64,000 nt of DNA from Bacteroidia bacterium. GTDB taxonomy: Bacteria > Bacteroidota > Bacteroidia > J057 > JADKCL01. Location of the stretch: positions 124,001-188,000 of the forward strand of contig JACJYV010000003.1 in assembly GCA_020635905.1 (NCBI GenBank). The letters are read 5' to 3'. The notes under the pieces were generated by a model. The model had not been told where the DNA came from. It searched no databases and worked only from the letters and a program-made list of their open reading frames with translations. The position numbers were made by a program, and so were the translations under genes. This document shows, one piece after another, positions 31,601 through 41,300 of this stretch (positions are counted from its first letter, which is position 1; each line of letters starts with the position of its first letter).

Positions 31601-34600
31601 CAGGTCAACGGTCAGCGTGCCTCCAGCATCAGAAATGGTCAAATCGGTTCCAGTGTACGCAGCGCCAGTATTCAACTCGTTGGTTACGTCATGATCCACA
31701 TCGTCATTGGTTGCAGGAACCCATGCACTACCATTCCAAATCAGCACTTCACCGGTTGCAGCACCATTCTGCCCAAGATCATTCAACTGAATGGTTCCAT
31801 CCAGAATTTCATCACTGGTTATGGCGCCGGTTGCGATTTCATTGGCAGTGATACCCTCGGCTTTGACGCGGAGGTCATCATTGTTGATCTCAATGGTGGA
31901 ATTGTCAGTATTGACGTTGAGGTCGTTATTGGTAACAGAAAGTCCGTTGCCTTCGATGTCTGAGGCTACCACTTCAACCTGGTCGTTATTGACTGCGATA
32001 CCGTCGCCGGGATTGACGTCCAGTTCGTTATTGGCGCCATCGTACACAATTCCGTCGCCAGCTTGGGCTGCATTCTGACCGGTTTGAGTTACCCAAACCA
32101 CATTTCCATTGGCATCCGTGGTCAGAACCAGGTTATTGCCTGTGGACTGAATGTCGTTGGTTTGGATCGTTCCGTCCAAAATTTCGTCGGAAGTAACCGC
32201 TCCAGTGGCGATTTCATTGGCGGTGATGCCTTCGGAAACCACGTGCAGGTTGTCGTTGCCGTCGATTTCAATGGTTGAATTGTCGGTATTGACGTTGATG
32301 TTATTATTGGAAATGCTTGTTCCCGCACCGTCAAGGTCGGAAGCATTCACCTCAACCTGATCGTTATTGACAGCGATACCGTCGCCGGGATTAACGTCAA
32401 TGTTATTATTATTCACAACCACCCCATTACCCTCAATATCTGAGGCTACGACTTCAACCTGGTCGTTATTGACTGCGATACCGTCGCCAGGATTAACGTC
32501 AATGTTATTATTATTCACAACCACCCCATTACCCTCAATATCTGAGGCTACGACTTCAACCTGGTCGTTATTGACTGCGATACCGTCGCCAGGATTGACG
32601 TCCAGTTCATTATTGGCACCATCGTACACGATACCATCGCCAGCTTGGGCTGCATTCTGGCCGGTCTGAGTGACCCAAACCACGTTTCCGTTGGCATCTG
32701 TGGTCAGCACCAGATTATTGCCTGTGGACTGGATATCATTGGTTTGGATCGTTCCGTCCAAAATTTCACTGGTGGTGACTGCGCCCGTAGCGATTTCATT
32801 GGCGGTGATACCTTCAGAAACCACGCGCAGGTTGTCGTTACCGTCGATTTCAATGGTGGAATTGTCCGTATTTACGCTTACATCCGTTGGACTGACCGAA
32901 ATACCCGCTCCGTCGCCTACATTCAGGGTTACGGTGCCGCCTGAACCCAGGGTTATGGTACCCCCGGTTTGGAGTCCTTTGCCTGCGTCGATGGTGATCT
33001 GGGTATTTCCCTGAACCGAAGTTCCAACTGTGCTGCCATAAACAACATCCAGATTATTAAAGCTAGAAGTCAGGCCGATCCCTATCAGATCCTTGGCTTC
33101 AACCCGAACTTTATCCTGATCGACCCGGATTCCATCTCCCGGATTGACATCAATTTCATTGTCAATATTATCATAAATCAAACCATCCCCCTCCTGTCCG
33201 GAGAAAACGCTGCTTACATTATCCCAGACCACAAATCCATTCGAATCAGAAACCAGCACTTTGTCTAATCCACCCGAGGCAATGTCAGCGGGGAGAATGG
33301 TGCCGTCGAGTATTTCGCTGGTGGTGACTGCGCCGGTAGCGATTTCATTGGCGGTGATGCCTTCGGCAACCACGCGCAGGTTATCATTTCCGTCGATTTC
33401 AATGGTTGAATTGTCGGTATTGACGTTGATGTTGTTGTTGGAAATGCTTGTTCCGGCACCGTCAAGGTCAGAAGCGTTCACTTCAACCTGATCATTATTG
33501 ATTGCGATACCATCACCCGGGTTGACGTCAATGTTGTTGTTATTCACAACCACCCCGTTGCCCTCAATGTCTGAGGCTACGACTTCAACCTGGTCGTTAT
33601 TGACCGCGATACCGTCACCGGGATTGACATCGATGTTATTATTGGTCACAACCACCCCGTTGCCTTCAATGTCTGAGGCCACCACTTCAACCTGATCGTT
33701 ATTGACTGCGATACCGTCGCCGGGATTGACATCCAGTTCGGTATTACCAGCATCATAAACCAGACCGTCGCCGTCAGCGCCCTGGATAAAACTGCCCTGG
33801 GTATCCCAGCTCACATTGCCGTTGGCATCCGTGACCAGGACCGTATTATTGGCACCTGGCTGGACATCGCTGGTTTGGATGGTACCATCCAGGATTTCGC
33901 TGGTGGTGACTGCGCCCGTAGCGATTTCATTGGCGGTGATGCCTTCGGCAACCACGCGCAGGTTGTCATTTCCGTCGATTTCAATGGTTGAATTGTCGGT
34001 ATTGACGTTGATGTTGTTGTTGGAAATGCTTGTTCCGGCACCGTCAAGGTCGGAAGCATTAACCTCAACCTGATCATTATTGATTGCAATACCGTCGCCG
34101 GGGTTGACGTCAATTTCGGAATTGGGCGCATCATAAATCAATCCATCCCCATCTCCGCTTTGAATGATAGAACTGGCATCCCTATACTTCAGCACGCCAT
34201 TTGCATCTTCCACCACGACTTTATTCAAAGTATTGTCGTTTTGCATATTTCGCACCCGCACATCTCCATTTACATCCAGGGTATTGGTTGGGGCATTGGT
34301 GCCAATTCCCACCTGACCGCCGGAGGTGATACGCATTTTCTCAATTCCATTGGTGATAATTACCAAATCATTGGGTCCAAGAGTTCCCAACTCATTGCAA
34401 TCATCCAAAACGGTATTTCCACCCACCATCCACGGATGGTCCAGATCACAAATGGTACAACTTTGCTGGAATTTATCCTCCGTATAAATCAGGGTAAAAT
34501 CCCCGTAAACAACCCCGATATTGGCATCGTTACACTGGGTGGGAATCTGGGTTACCGGACAATTTGAGGTACACCCGCCACTTACAGTCTGGATATAGGT

Positions 34601-34927
34601 GGTGTTGGCGAGTTTATTATTGTAAAGGCCATTTGCATCCACAATGATAACCTGTCCCGTCTGAACATTGGGGTAGTTTTGATACGCCTGGCTGAGTCCA
34701 TTATTCCGGAACGTATTGACGCTCACACCCGAAGGACCTGTGTACAGGAGTTCGATTTTTGCATACTGCCCTCCCTGACATGGGCAGGACGTGGCCTGAG
34801 CCACAAGGCTGTGGGGTGTAATAAAAAATGCCACCAGAAAGAAAGGCAGCATCAGACAGGAATTTCGGGTGAACAGGTCAAACAACCCATTTCCGACCAT
34901 TGGACGGAGGATAAAAAGCTTTCTCAT
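22637..34927 (-). CDS. Giant tail-fibre-like T9SS-secreted protein, intact
   Basis: A 4096-residue intact paralogue of the preceding gene. Order: signal peptide (1 to about 44, ...SLVAQA); Cys-rich head (45-190; CTSNCPV, CTIC); VGIGTNAPTNTLDVNGDVR (about 215-235); DGIAVNNDQVEV and TANEIATGAVTT repeats (255-1045); EESADIQ repeats with Ile/Asn heptads (1110-2040); DADADP/SNGGG/ADNLGNH repeats (2045-3010); mixed tail-fibre modules including VGINNTAPSQQLDVAG (3010-3770); S74 chaperone from SDRKLKQN with Ser3775 and Lys3780; a coiled coil (about 3886-3955); GGCCDKN (about 3986); type A sorting domain (about 4010-4096) ending RKMILIKY. S74 domains guide trimer folding and then cleave themselves off at the Ser. 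With the T9SS signal this suggests a trimeric, surface-exported fibre. The placing of cleavage relative to the sorting domain is unusual and discussed in the findings. Confidence 0.92.
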   Translation of the reverse strand: MRKLFILRPMVGNGLFDLFTRNSCLMLPFFLVAFFITPHSLVAQATSCPCQGGQYAKIELLYTGPSGVSVNTFRNNGLSQAYQNYPNVQTGQVIIVDANGLYNNKLANTTYIQTVSGGCTSNCPVTQIPTQCNDANIGVVYGDFTLIYTEDKFQQSCTICDLDHPWMVGGNTVLDDCNELGTLGPNDLVIITNGIEKMRITSGGQVGIGTNAPTNTLDVNGDVRVRNMQNDNTLNKVVVEDANGVLKYRDASSIIQSGDGDGLIYDAPNSEIDVNPGDGIAINNDQVEVNASDLDGAGTSISNNNINVNTDNSTIEIDGNDNLRVVAEGITANEIATGAVTTSEILDGTIQTSDVQPGANNTVLVTDANGNVSWDTQGSFIQGADGDGLVYDAGNTELDVNPGDGIAVNNDQVEVVASDIEGNGVVVTNNNIDVNPGDGIAVNNDQVEVVASDIEGNGVVVNNNNIDVNPGDGIAINNDQVEVNASDLDGAGTSISNNNINVNTDNSTIEIDGNDNLRVVAEGITANEIATGAVTTSEILDGTILPADIASGGLDKVLVSDSNGFVVWDNVSSVFSGQEGDGLIYDNIDNEIDVNPGDGIRVDQDKVRVEAKDLIGIGLTSSFNNLDVVYGSTVGTSVQGNTQITIDAGKGLQTGGTITLGSGGTVTLNVGDGAGISVSPTDVSVNTDNSTIEIDGNDNLRVVSEGITANEIATGAVTTSEILDGTIQTNDIQSTGNNLVLTTDANGNVVWVTQTGQNAAQAGDGIVYDGANNELDVNPGDGIAVNNDQVEVVASDIEGNGVVVNNNNIDVNPGDGIAVNNDQVEVVASDIEGNGVVVNNNNIDVNPGDGIAVNNDQVEVNASDLDGAGTSISNNNINVNTDNSTIEIDGNDNLHVVSEGITANEIATGAVTSDEILDGTIQTNDIQSTGNNLVLTTDANGNVVWVTQTGQNAAQAGDGIVYDGANNELDVNPGDGIAVNNDQVEVVASDIEGNGLSVTNNDLNVNTDNSTIEINNDDLRVKAEGITANEIATGAITSDEILDGTIQLNDLGQNGAATGEVLIWNGSAWVPATNDDVDHDVTNELNTGAAYTGTDLTISDAGGTLTVDLSSLEESADIQANTTAINNNAANIATNANNIATNATNISNNTTAINNNATNIATNANNIATNATNISNNTTAINTNASNITTNAANIASNTSAINNHIANDLDTDATNELNSGAALVGNNLQITDAGGTLTVDLSVLNNTGTDDQNLTGATLDANDDLTIDIENGSSVTVDLSSLEESADIQANTNAINTNAANIATNANNIATNATNISNNTTAINTNASNITTNAANIASNSSAINNHIANDLDTDATNELNTGAALVGNNLQITDAGGTLTVDLSVLNNTGTDDQNLTGATLDANDDLTIDIENGSSVTVDLSSLEESADIQANTNAINNNAANIATNANNIATNATNISNNTTAINTNASNISTNAANIASNTSAINNHIANDLDTDATNELNTGAALVGNNLQITDAGGTLTVDLSVLNNTGTDDQNLTGATLDANDDLTIDIENGSSVTVDLSSLEESADIQANTIAINNNAANIATNANNIATNATNISNNTTAINTNASNITTNANNIATNATNISNNTTAINTNASNITTNANNIATNATNISNNTTAINTNASNISTNAANIASNTSAINNHIANDLDTDATNELNTGAALVGNNLQITDAGGTLTVDLSVLNNTGTDDQNLTGATLDANDDLTIDIENGSSVTVDLSSLEESADIQANTNAINNNAANIATNASNITTNAANIASNTSAINNHIANDLDTDATNELNTGAALVGNNLQITDAGGTLTVDLSVLNNTGTDDQNLTGATLDANDDLTIDIENGSSVTVDLSSLEESADIQANTTAINNNAANIATNANNIATNATNISNNTTAINTNASNISTNAANIASNTSATNNHIANDLDTDATNELNTGAALVGNNLQITDAGGTLTVDLSVLNNTGTDDQNLTGAILDANDDLTIDIENGSSVTVDLSSLEESADIAQVASDLQNHINADGDVSSTNELQTLSQAGNIVTLSNGGGTINVADNDNDPANEYNTSAQLVGNQLQITDGGGTKTVDLSTLNNSGTDDQNLSFSGTILSIEDGNSVNLASLIDDADADPSNEIQNLSSSASGTNRTINISGGTGTTINIADNDNDSGNELLQGVSLSGTTLVTTDAGGTYLTNLSSLINDADADPNNEIQTLTQTGTTVTLSNGGGTISVADNDNSSTNEIQALSISGSTISLSNGGGSVVVPSSADNLGNHSATQVLDMNSNKITELASPTVATDAANKAYVDAHTDADSDPTNEIQNLSSTVSGTNRTISISGGTGTTINVADNDNSPTNEIQALSIAGSTISLSNGGGSVVVPSSADNLGNHSATQALDMNSNKITELASPTVATDAANKAYVDAHTDADANPTNELQTLSVSGNQVSLSNGGGTVTVNVNDADSDPTNEIQNLTVTNSGVNRTINISGGTGATFSVADNDNSSSNELQTISKVGSTVTLSNGGGSFTDDVNDADADPTNELQTLSASGNQVTLSNGGGTVTVNVNDADSDPANEIQNLSSTVSGTNRTINISGGTGTTINVADNDNSSTNEIQALSISGSTISLSNGGGSVVVPSSADNLGNHSATQLLDMNSNKITELASPTVATDAANKAYVDAHTDADADPSNEIQNLSSTVSGTNRTINISGGTGTTISVADNDNSSTNELQTISKSGSTVTLSNGGGTFTDDVNDADSDPSNELQNLSLSGNTLNISGGTGVSLAGFVNTDNQNLSSTTSGTNRTINISGGTGTTISVADNDNSSTNEIQTLSITGNDLTISGTGGNTVTLPLGADNLGNHTATTTLQMANFNINNVGHVAVADPGAGEGIGWSGTAAGWLIDVSPATRTNADGDLNFYGTANNIVAWRPLYERIGSTNYRVWNEGNDGAGSGLDADLLDGQNGTYYLDNTDNQALSLSGNTLSLSNGGSVNLSSFAGGADNLGNHNATTRIQPVAGDNTSSGIEWGSNIWGGSGDVAYIRYFQESGENTKLRILNNNDPDDDIEFYQAGGARLNIYNGNVGINNTAPSQQLDVAGNSLVTGNTYIGATDAYFYRDAANRIATPDDFYVQATSGNTYLYSTNTYLGNSSGDNIHLRGNQLDWNTGILNTSGNLGLGTTSPAQRLHVVGNARISALAGSGNRVVLADANGDLTTTTIAAVGDNLGNHSATTTLAMNGNDISNVGDIFSVNNYGKGLVGLYSATRYQNVFAMGAAYRLSADGTSPGNLYGIAWTHSNIGGQSIDGLSHQALFMGNGVTQSAIGYGMWTRHESRANVFSFGEFNNSSLPTFRDGQFYRYSGQAELAVDDWFYIRDNDQNVRIQFNSDDGSVRPRLMYDLDNTAYYLDPSSSGTSSRVAGTIRADGLGGSGTRMVVADANGTLSTQTIPAGGNDNLGNHTATTNLNMNGLQVDNTTFYDVQAGNGNGLRFWQSDSYKIHMGNASEYKYGPVTDYSIKNNMNNQTNRGWTWGVTGGTPVAAISAAGDMQIAGALKFECVGCGSQSTTFNAGGGSSWGDLVIQGRVLSTNSNLHLSPPGGFDVIINNDYRAGGGTSSGEAGLLVEGDVAMGAIGTEGHGLNAQQYSGGTAAVRGVDQSGSSLYAEGTLGVLSPSVSWTLPSSITNAGVLGHKVNAGANGAGVVGINTQTVSFGTTTSFGGMFAATGGAGTKYGVYATASGSGTNYAGYFAGNVYTTGVYSGSDRKLKQNIQEHTGALELLKQVKTYSYEYKTEDYPYAQFPEGTQIGVIADEVQEVIPSLVKKAVQPGPARSPEEMEKLMSDPNYDPNDPAYAMESENLEFNAVNYSGFIPLLIEGLNEQQAQIDELKSLAATPDPNSGTATPVQTDNSEIEELRETVATQQAMIEKMQKQLEMLLANQSSTQPVQADPTVKEDVENLKDRMYLAELAIIELGGCCDKNSDPYINNGLGQGAGSTEETLLFQNHPNPFSKETTITYKLVKAGFVELTVVDADGIPVDQIVAKQQEPGRYTVEWDGTNFAAGVYTYVLSQNEVVLARKMILIKY
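28800..31600 (-). repeat. 429-bp tandem repeat with 84-bp heptad sub-repeats
   Basis: Matching points recur at about 28839, 29268, 29634, 30231, 30660 and 31089, giving steps of 429, 366, 597, 429 and 429 bp. The deviations are -63 and +168 bp, i.e. three and eight 7-residue heptads; 168 is two copies of an 84-bp sub-repeat visible at about 29920-30170. All length changes keep frame and heptad phase. Confidence 0.88.
31790..34160 (-). repeat. DGIAVNNDQVEV / TANEIATGAV tandem repeats
   Basis: Repeated blocks encode NPGDGIAVNNDQVEV, SDIEGNGVVVNNNNIDV and DGNDNLRVVAEGITANEIAT near the N-terminal side of the second fibre protein. Copies of the plus-strand word around gatcgttattgac-type sequence recur at about 31980, 32360, 32460, 32575, 33490, 33595, 33695 and 34070, many nearly identical. 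Confidence 0.8.
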
Positions 34928-35364
34928 GATACAGTTCTAAACTTTACAAAAATTACCCGACCAATCTGAATCTTCCCACCCAAAGCCAGTCATAACAGGA
35001 CTTTTGTTTGGGAGAAGGCACATATCGAATCCGGGCATTTAATTTCTCAGGATCAAGGTAATATTTAATTTGCTTTCATGGTATGAAAATTTTCAATTTC
35101 ACCACCGTTCAGGCTGTTTAATATCAACAAATCCCGCAAATTACTTCATTTATGAAGGTACGGTGTGAATAAATTCTCTTATAAACTTTGGCAAAAAACT
35201 GATTTCCATTCACCCCTCCAACCCATGCCGATTAACCTTTATTTGCAACCGTTCAACCCGTTCGATAACAGGGTGTTTATATTTAACCTATTTTGCGAGA
35301 GATTTGAACCAGGACCCAGGATCTAAATCATTTGGATTTTTACTCAGGACAATAAACCCACCCG
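34928..35364. promoter_or_regulatory. Divergent intergenic region between fibre and protease genes
   Basis: 437 bp between two oppositely transcribed giant genes. It should hold both promoters. AT-rich patches lie at about 35050-35110 and 35150-35300. No perfect TAnnTTTG box with proper spacing was seen on either strand, so no promoter is placed. No coding sequence. Confidence 0.5.
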
Positions 35365-38300
35365 ATGAGATTCAGAATTGCTGCACTAACACGGTTGTTT
35401 TTTGCTTTTACCCTCACCCTTTCGTTTTACCCTCTTTTTTCTCAATCTGACCACCAGGATTACCACCTGAATATCACTTCAGGGAGCTTTGTTCCGGCAG
35501 AAAATCTGGAAGAAGTGTTGGATAATCCCGGCTTCCTCGCTGACCAGAAATTTGCCGGCAGAATCTATGTTTACCTTCAGTTCTACCAGGTTCCGCTCCA
35601 GGAATTGAAGGATAAAATGGTAATGAGCGGAATTTCCTTTCTGGATTATCTGCCCGAAAAGACCTACATCGCATCCTTTCCCGAAAATTATCCGCTGCAA
35701 AACCTCAGGGATTACGGGGTGAGAAGTCTGTTGAAAATTGATCCGGAATTCAAACTGGATGCGCGGCTTTTGCGGGATGAAATGCCCGTGCATGCCATTG
35801 CAGATGCCAAAAATGTGGATCTGAATATTTCTTACTACCGTGATCTGGACCCGGAACTGGTGGCTGGAATCATGAGAACCTATTTTATCCCGGTTTTGGG
35901 ACGAAATGATTATGCCAATCTCCTGACCGTAAGGGTGCCTGCCAGTGTGTATAAAAAGGCGGCAACCTATCCTTTTGTGGCCTTTGTGGAACCCGTTGAC
36001 CCTCCGGCTGAAGCTGAAAACTATACGGGAAGGACCCTGCACCGCTCGAATGTGGTAGCCGCAGACTATGGCGCAGGCCGCCATTATGACGGCACGGGAG
36101 TCATTGTCGCCCTGGGCGATGATGGAATCATTGGTCCCCATATCGACTATACTGGCCGCCTCGACGAGACCAACGTCTCGACCAACTCAGGAGACCATGG
36201 GGATCACTGCGCCGGGATCATCATGGGTGCGGGCAACCTCGATCCTTTGGGGCGGGGCAATGCTTTTGGGGTGACCTTGTGGAATTACTCAGTCTGGGAT
36301 GCGATCAACAGCACGCCGACCAGCTATACCAATCCGGGGGTGCGCATCACCTCCACCTCATACTCCAACGGCTGCAATGCCGGATACACCACCTTCGCCC
36401 GCACGGCTGATCAGCAAATCAGGCAGATGCCGAATCTGATCCATGTGTTTTCGGCAGGAAATAACGGAACATCTGATTGCGGATACGGAGCAGGTGCCAA
36501 CTGGGGAAATGTGACGGGAGGCGTAAAAGTGGGCAAAAATGTAATTGCAGTAGCCAATTTGGATGCCAACGATAACCTGGCCACTTCTTCAAGCCGCGGA
36601 CCGGCCCACGACGGACGGATTAAGCCCGAACTTGCGGCCAAAGGAACGAATGTGTACTCCACCTATGGCGCCAATGCATACGCCTACCTGACCGGAACTT
36701 CCATGGCGTGTCCGGGGGTTTCGGGGAATTTCGCTCAACTGATTCATGCTTACCGCAGCCTCAACGGCAATGCTGACCCTGAATCAGCCCTGATCAAGGC
36801 CTGCCTGATGAATACCGCCGAAGACATCGGCAATCCAGGTCCCGACTTCAAGCACGGATATGGCAGGATCAATTCTCTGGCTGCGGTGAAGACGCTGGAG
36901 CAAAACCGTTACACTTCCCAAACCATCAGCCAGGGACAAACCAAAACGCATACCATTGCCGTGCCTTCCGGCACGGCAGAAGTACGGGCCATGATCTACT
37001 GGCACGATTATGAGGCTGCCGCCAATGCTTCCACAGCCCTGGTCAATAACCTCAACATGACCCTGACCACTCCCACGGCCCAGGTCTATAATCCCTGGAA
37101 ACTCGACCATACGCCCAATCCAACCAACCTGAACGCCAATGCCACCCGCGGGGTGGACAACCTGAATAATATGGAGCAGGTGACCCTGGCCAACCCGGTG
37201 GCGGGCAACTACACGGTAACCGTGACGGGACCTTCGGTCCCGCAGGGACCGCAAAAATACTGGCTGGTGTGGGAATTCAGGACTACTGCAGTGGACCTCA
37301 CCTACCCCATCGGGGGGGAAGGACTGGTGCCGGGCGAAACTGAAAAGATCAGGTGGGATGCCTACGGAAACAGCGGAACCTTCACGGTGCAATACTCCAC
37401 CAATAACGGATCAACCTGGAGCACCATTGCGACAAACGTATCATCCAGCCAAAGATACCTGGATTGGGTGGTACCCAGCATCACTCCCACCGGGCTTTGC
37501 CGGGTGAGGGTTACCCGGGGAACTTCCACCGACCAATCGGATGCCAACTTCTCCATCATCAACGTACCCACCAACCTGACCGTGCCCTGGGCCTGTCCGG
37601 ATACCTTTTTACTTTCCTGGAACCCGGTTGCGGGAGCCACGGGGTATGAAGTGAGTATGCTGGGCAATAAATACATGGATTTCGTGGGACAAACCAGTGC
37701 CACTTCCTACGCCATCGGGCCAATCAACTTCAATAACACCTATTGGGTGAGTGTGAAAGCGCTCGGTCCCAACGGGGCGATTGGCCGCCGGGCCATCGCC
37801 ATCAACAAAGGTCCGGGCACCTGGAACTGCCCCATCGCCATTGATGCGGCCGTAACCCAGATTATCAGCCCCTCGGGCAATATGCAAAATTGCGCCGGAC
37901 TGGGAGCATCTCAGGTGAAGATTGCATTGGGTAATTCAGGAATAAACAGCCTTACCGCCATCCCTGTCCACTACCAGGTCAATGGAGGCGCCATTATCAA
38001 CGAGACCATTGCCGGGCCCCTTTCTTCGGGAAATTCACTGAATTACACCTTTACCCAGACCATCAATCTCAATACCCCGGGCACCTACCAGATCAAAGCC
38101 TGGGCCAGCAAAAGCGGGGATGGAAATCATTTCAACGACACCACCACCACTACGGTAAATGTGAGTGCAGGCACCCTGGTTTCACTGCCCTACTCAGAGG
38201 ATTTCGAAACCTTTGCCCTGTGCGGCACCACCGCAGACTGCGAGGTGACGGTTTGCGCCATGGCCAACGGCTGGACCAATGAGGTAAACCTCAGCCAGGA

Positions 38301-41300
38301 CGACATTGACTGGCGCACAGACGAGGGCGGAACGCCCTCTACAGGTACTGGTCCCACCACTGATTACAATCCGGGTACCACCACGGGAAACTACCTCTAT
38401 CTCGAGGCTTCAGGCACCTGTGCCCAGAAAGTCGCAAACCTGCTCTCGCCCTGTATTGACCTGACCAACTCGGTCACCCCCACCCTCACCTTTGCCTACC
38501 ACATGTATGGCACCACCATGGGTGAATTGCATGTCGACGTCCTGAGCGGAGGCACCTGGACTCAAAACGTGACTCCTGCCTTCACGGGTAATCATGGAAA
38601 TGTGTGGAATACGGCCACGGTGAACCTCAGTGCCTTCAACGGCAATATCATTGCGATCCGTTTCAGGGGAATTACGGGAACAGGTTTTGAAAGCGACATT
38701 GCCATTGACGACATCCAGATTGTGGATCCCAATGCGCCTATCATCGCGGATTTTTACGCCAACCTTACCTCTGTTTGTCCCGGGGAAACCGTTTCCTTTA
38801 CGGATCTTTCCAACACCACACCCACTTCCTGGACCTGGTCCATCAGCCCGGGTACCTACTCTTACACTGGAGGCACCAATGCAAGTTCCCAAAATCCCAA
38901 AGTAATATTTGCCAATACGGGCAGTTACACCGTAACCCTCACCTCGGGTAATGGAACCTCGACCGACACAGAAACCAAGGTCAATTACATCCAGGTTGGA
39001 AATGGTGCAACCTTGCCCCTTTCTGAGGATTTCGAGAGTTTTGGCCTGTGCAGTACCAATCCTGACTGTGGTGTTACCACCTGTCCCATCAGTGGAATCT
39101 GGACCAACGAGCCGAACGGAGTGGTAGACGATATTGACTGGCGGGTGGATGAAGGCGGCACTCCCTCCCAGACCACGGGCCCATCCATTGACCATGATCC
39201 GGGAACTTCTACGGGAAATTACGTCTATCTGGAAGCCTCCAACGGGTGCACCACCACCGTGGCTCACCTGGTAACTGGTTGCATTGATCTGTCAACTGCC
39301 ACCAATCCTACTCTTAACTTCTGGTACCACATGTACGGCTCCACTCAGGGTACCCTGCACGTGGATATTGATACGGCGGGAACCTGGATCAATGACATTA
39401 TGACTCCCATCAGCGGTGACAAGGGAGATATCTGGAAAAATGCGATTGTCAACCTTTCGAATTACGCGGGAGGTACGGTCAAACTCAGGATCAGAGGTGA
39501 AACGGGCAATGGTTTCTGGTCGGATATGGCGCTTGACGATATTCTGATTGAGGATAATACCTGTCCGCCCATTGGATCAGCCTTTAGCTATACGGTCAAC
39601 GGAACAGTGGTTAGTTTCGCCGATCAATCTTCCAGTAATCCTACCAACTGGTACTGGGATTTCGGGGACGGGCAATATGCCTATACCCAGAATCCAAGCC
39701 ATAATTATTATTCAAACGGAGCTTTTACCGTTTGCATGACAGCCTGGAATAACTGCGATGCAGATACCCTTTGCCAGCAGATCGTGGTCAATTGCCTCCT
39801 GCCAAACGGAGGATACAGCTATTCCGTCAGTGGAAACACCGTGACCTTTCTGGACCAATCAGGCAACGGAGCCAGTCAGTGGCTTTGGATTTTTGACGAC
39901 GGGAGCACTTCCACCCTGCAAAACCCTGTGCATACCTATTCCCAGCCGGGCACCTACCATGTTTGCGTTGAGGCCTGGAGTTCCTGCGGTATGGACAGCG
40001 TTTGCCAGCAAATTACGATTGGTTGTCCCTCGATTGTGGCCGCATTCAGCTCAAGTGTAAGCGGAAGTACGGTTAGTTTCAATGATCTGTCCACCAATAA
40101 CCCCACCAACTGGTATTGGGATTTCGGGGACGGACAATACGCCTACACCCAGAATCCCAATCATACCTATGCCAATAACGGGGTTTATACGGTGTGTATG
40201 ACGGCCTGGAATAGTTGTGATTCAGATACCCTGTGCCAACAGGTGACCGTCAATTGTGCCTTGCCCACGGGCGGATTTACCTATGTCAACAACGGGTTGA
40301 CTTACAGCTTTACCAGTCAGGCGGGCAACGGAGCCAATCAGTTTTACTGGAACTTTGGGGACGGCAGCTATGCCACCTCCCAAAACGCAACCCATACCTA
40401 TAGCCAGCCGGGCACCTATGTGGTATGCCTCACGGCTTACAACAGTTGCGGATACGACAGCACCTGCCAGACCATTACGATTGGTTGTCCGCCCATTTCA
40501 GCTGCCTTTGGGTATAATGTAAGCGGCTCTGTGGTAAATTTCTTTGATCAATCCACCAATAACCCCACCTACTGGTACTGGAATTTCGGGGACGGGCAAT
40601 ACGCTTACACCCAGAATCCTACTCATACCTATGCCAATAACGGGGTTTATACGGTGTGTATGACGGCCTGGAATAATTGCGATGCAGATACCATTTGTCA
40701 GATCATTACCATCAATTGTGCCTTGCCCACGGGCGGATTTACCTATGTCAACAACGGGTTGACTTATAGTTTCACCAGCCAGGCGGGCAATGGGGCCAAT
40801 CAGTTTTACTGGAACTTTGGGGACGGCAGCTATGCCACCTCCCAAAACGCAACCCATACCTATAGCCAGCCGGGCACCTATGTGGTATGCCTCACGGCTT
40901 ACAACAGTTGCGGATACGACAGTACCTGCCAGACCATTACCATTGGTTGTCCGCCCATTTCAGCTGCCTTTGGGTATAATGTAAGCGGCTCAGTGGTAAA
41001 TTTCTTTGATCAGTCCACCAATAATCCCACCTACTGGTACTGGAATTTTGGGGACGGGCAATACGCTTACACCCAGAATCCCACTCATACCTATGCCAAT
41101 AACGGGGTTTATACAGTGTGTATGACGGCCTGGAATAATTGCGATGCAGATACCATTTGTCAGATCATTACCATCAATTGTGCCCTGCCTACGGGTGGCT
41201 TTACCTACACCAACAGCGGCCTGACCTATAGCTTTACCAGCCAGGCGGGCAACGGGGCCAATCAGTTTTACTGGAATTTCGGGGACGGCAGCTATGCAAC

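Noticed and set aside
7089..34927. Prophage tail-fibre genes
   Set aside because: Tail-fibre modules and S74 are present, but there are signal peptides and T9SS sorting domains and no phage structural, lysis or packaging genes nearby.
38410..39267. Minus-strand frame of 285 residues
   Set aside because: Antisense to the MAM/PKD region of the protease; no recognisable protein.
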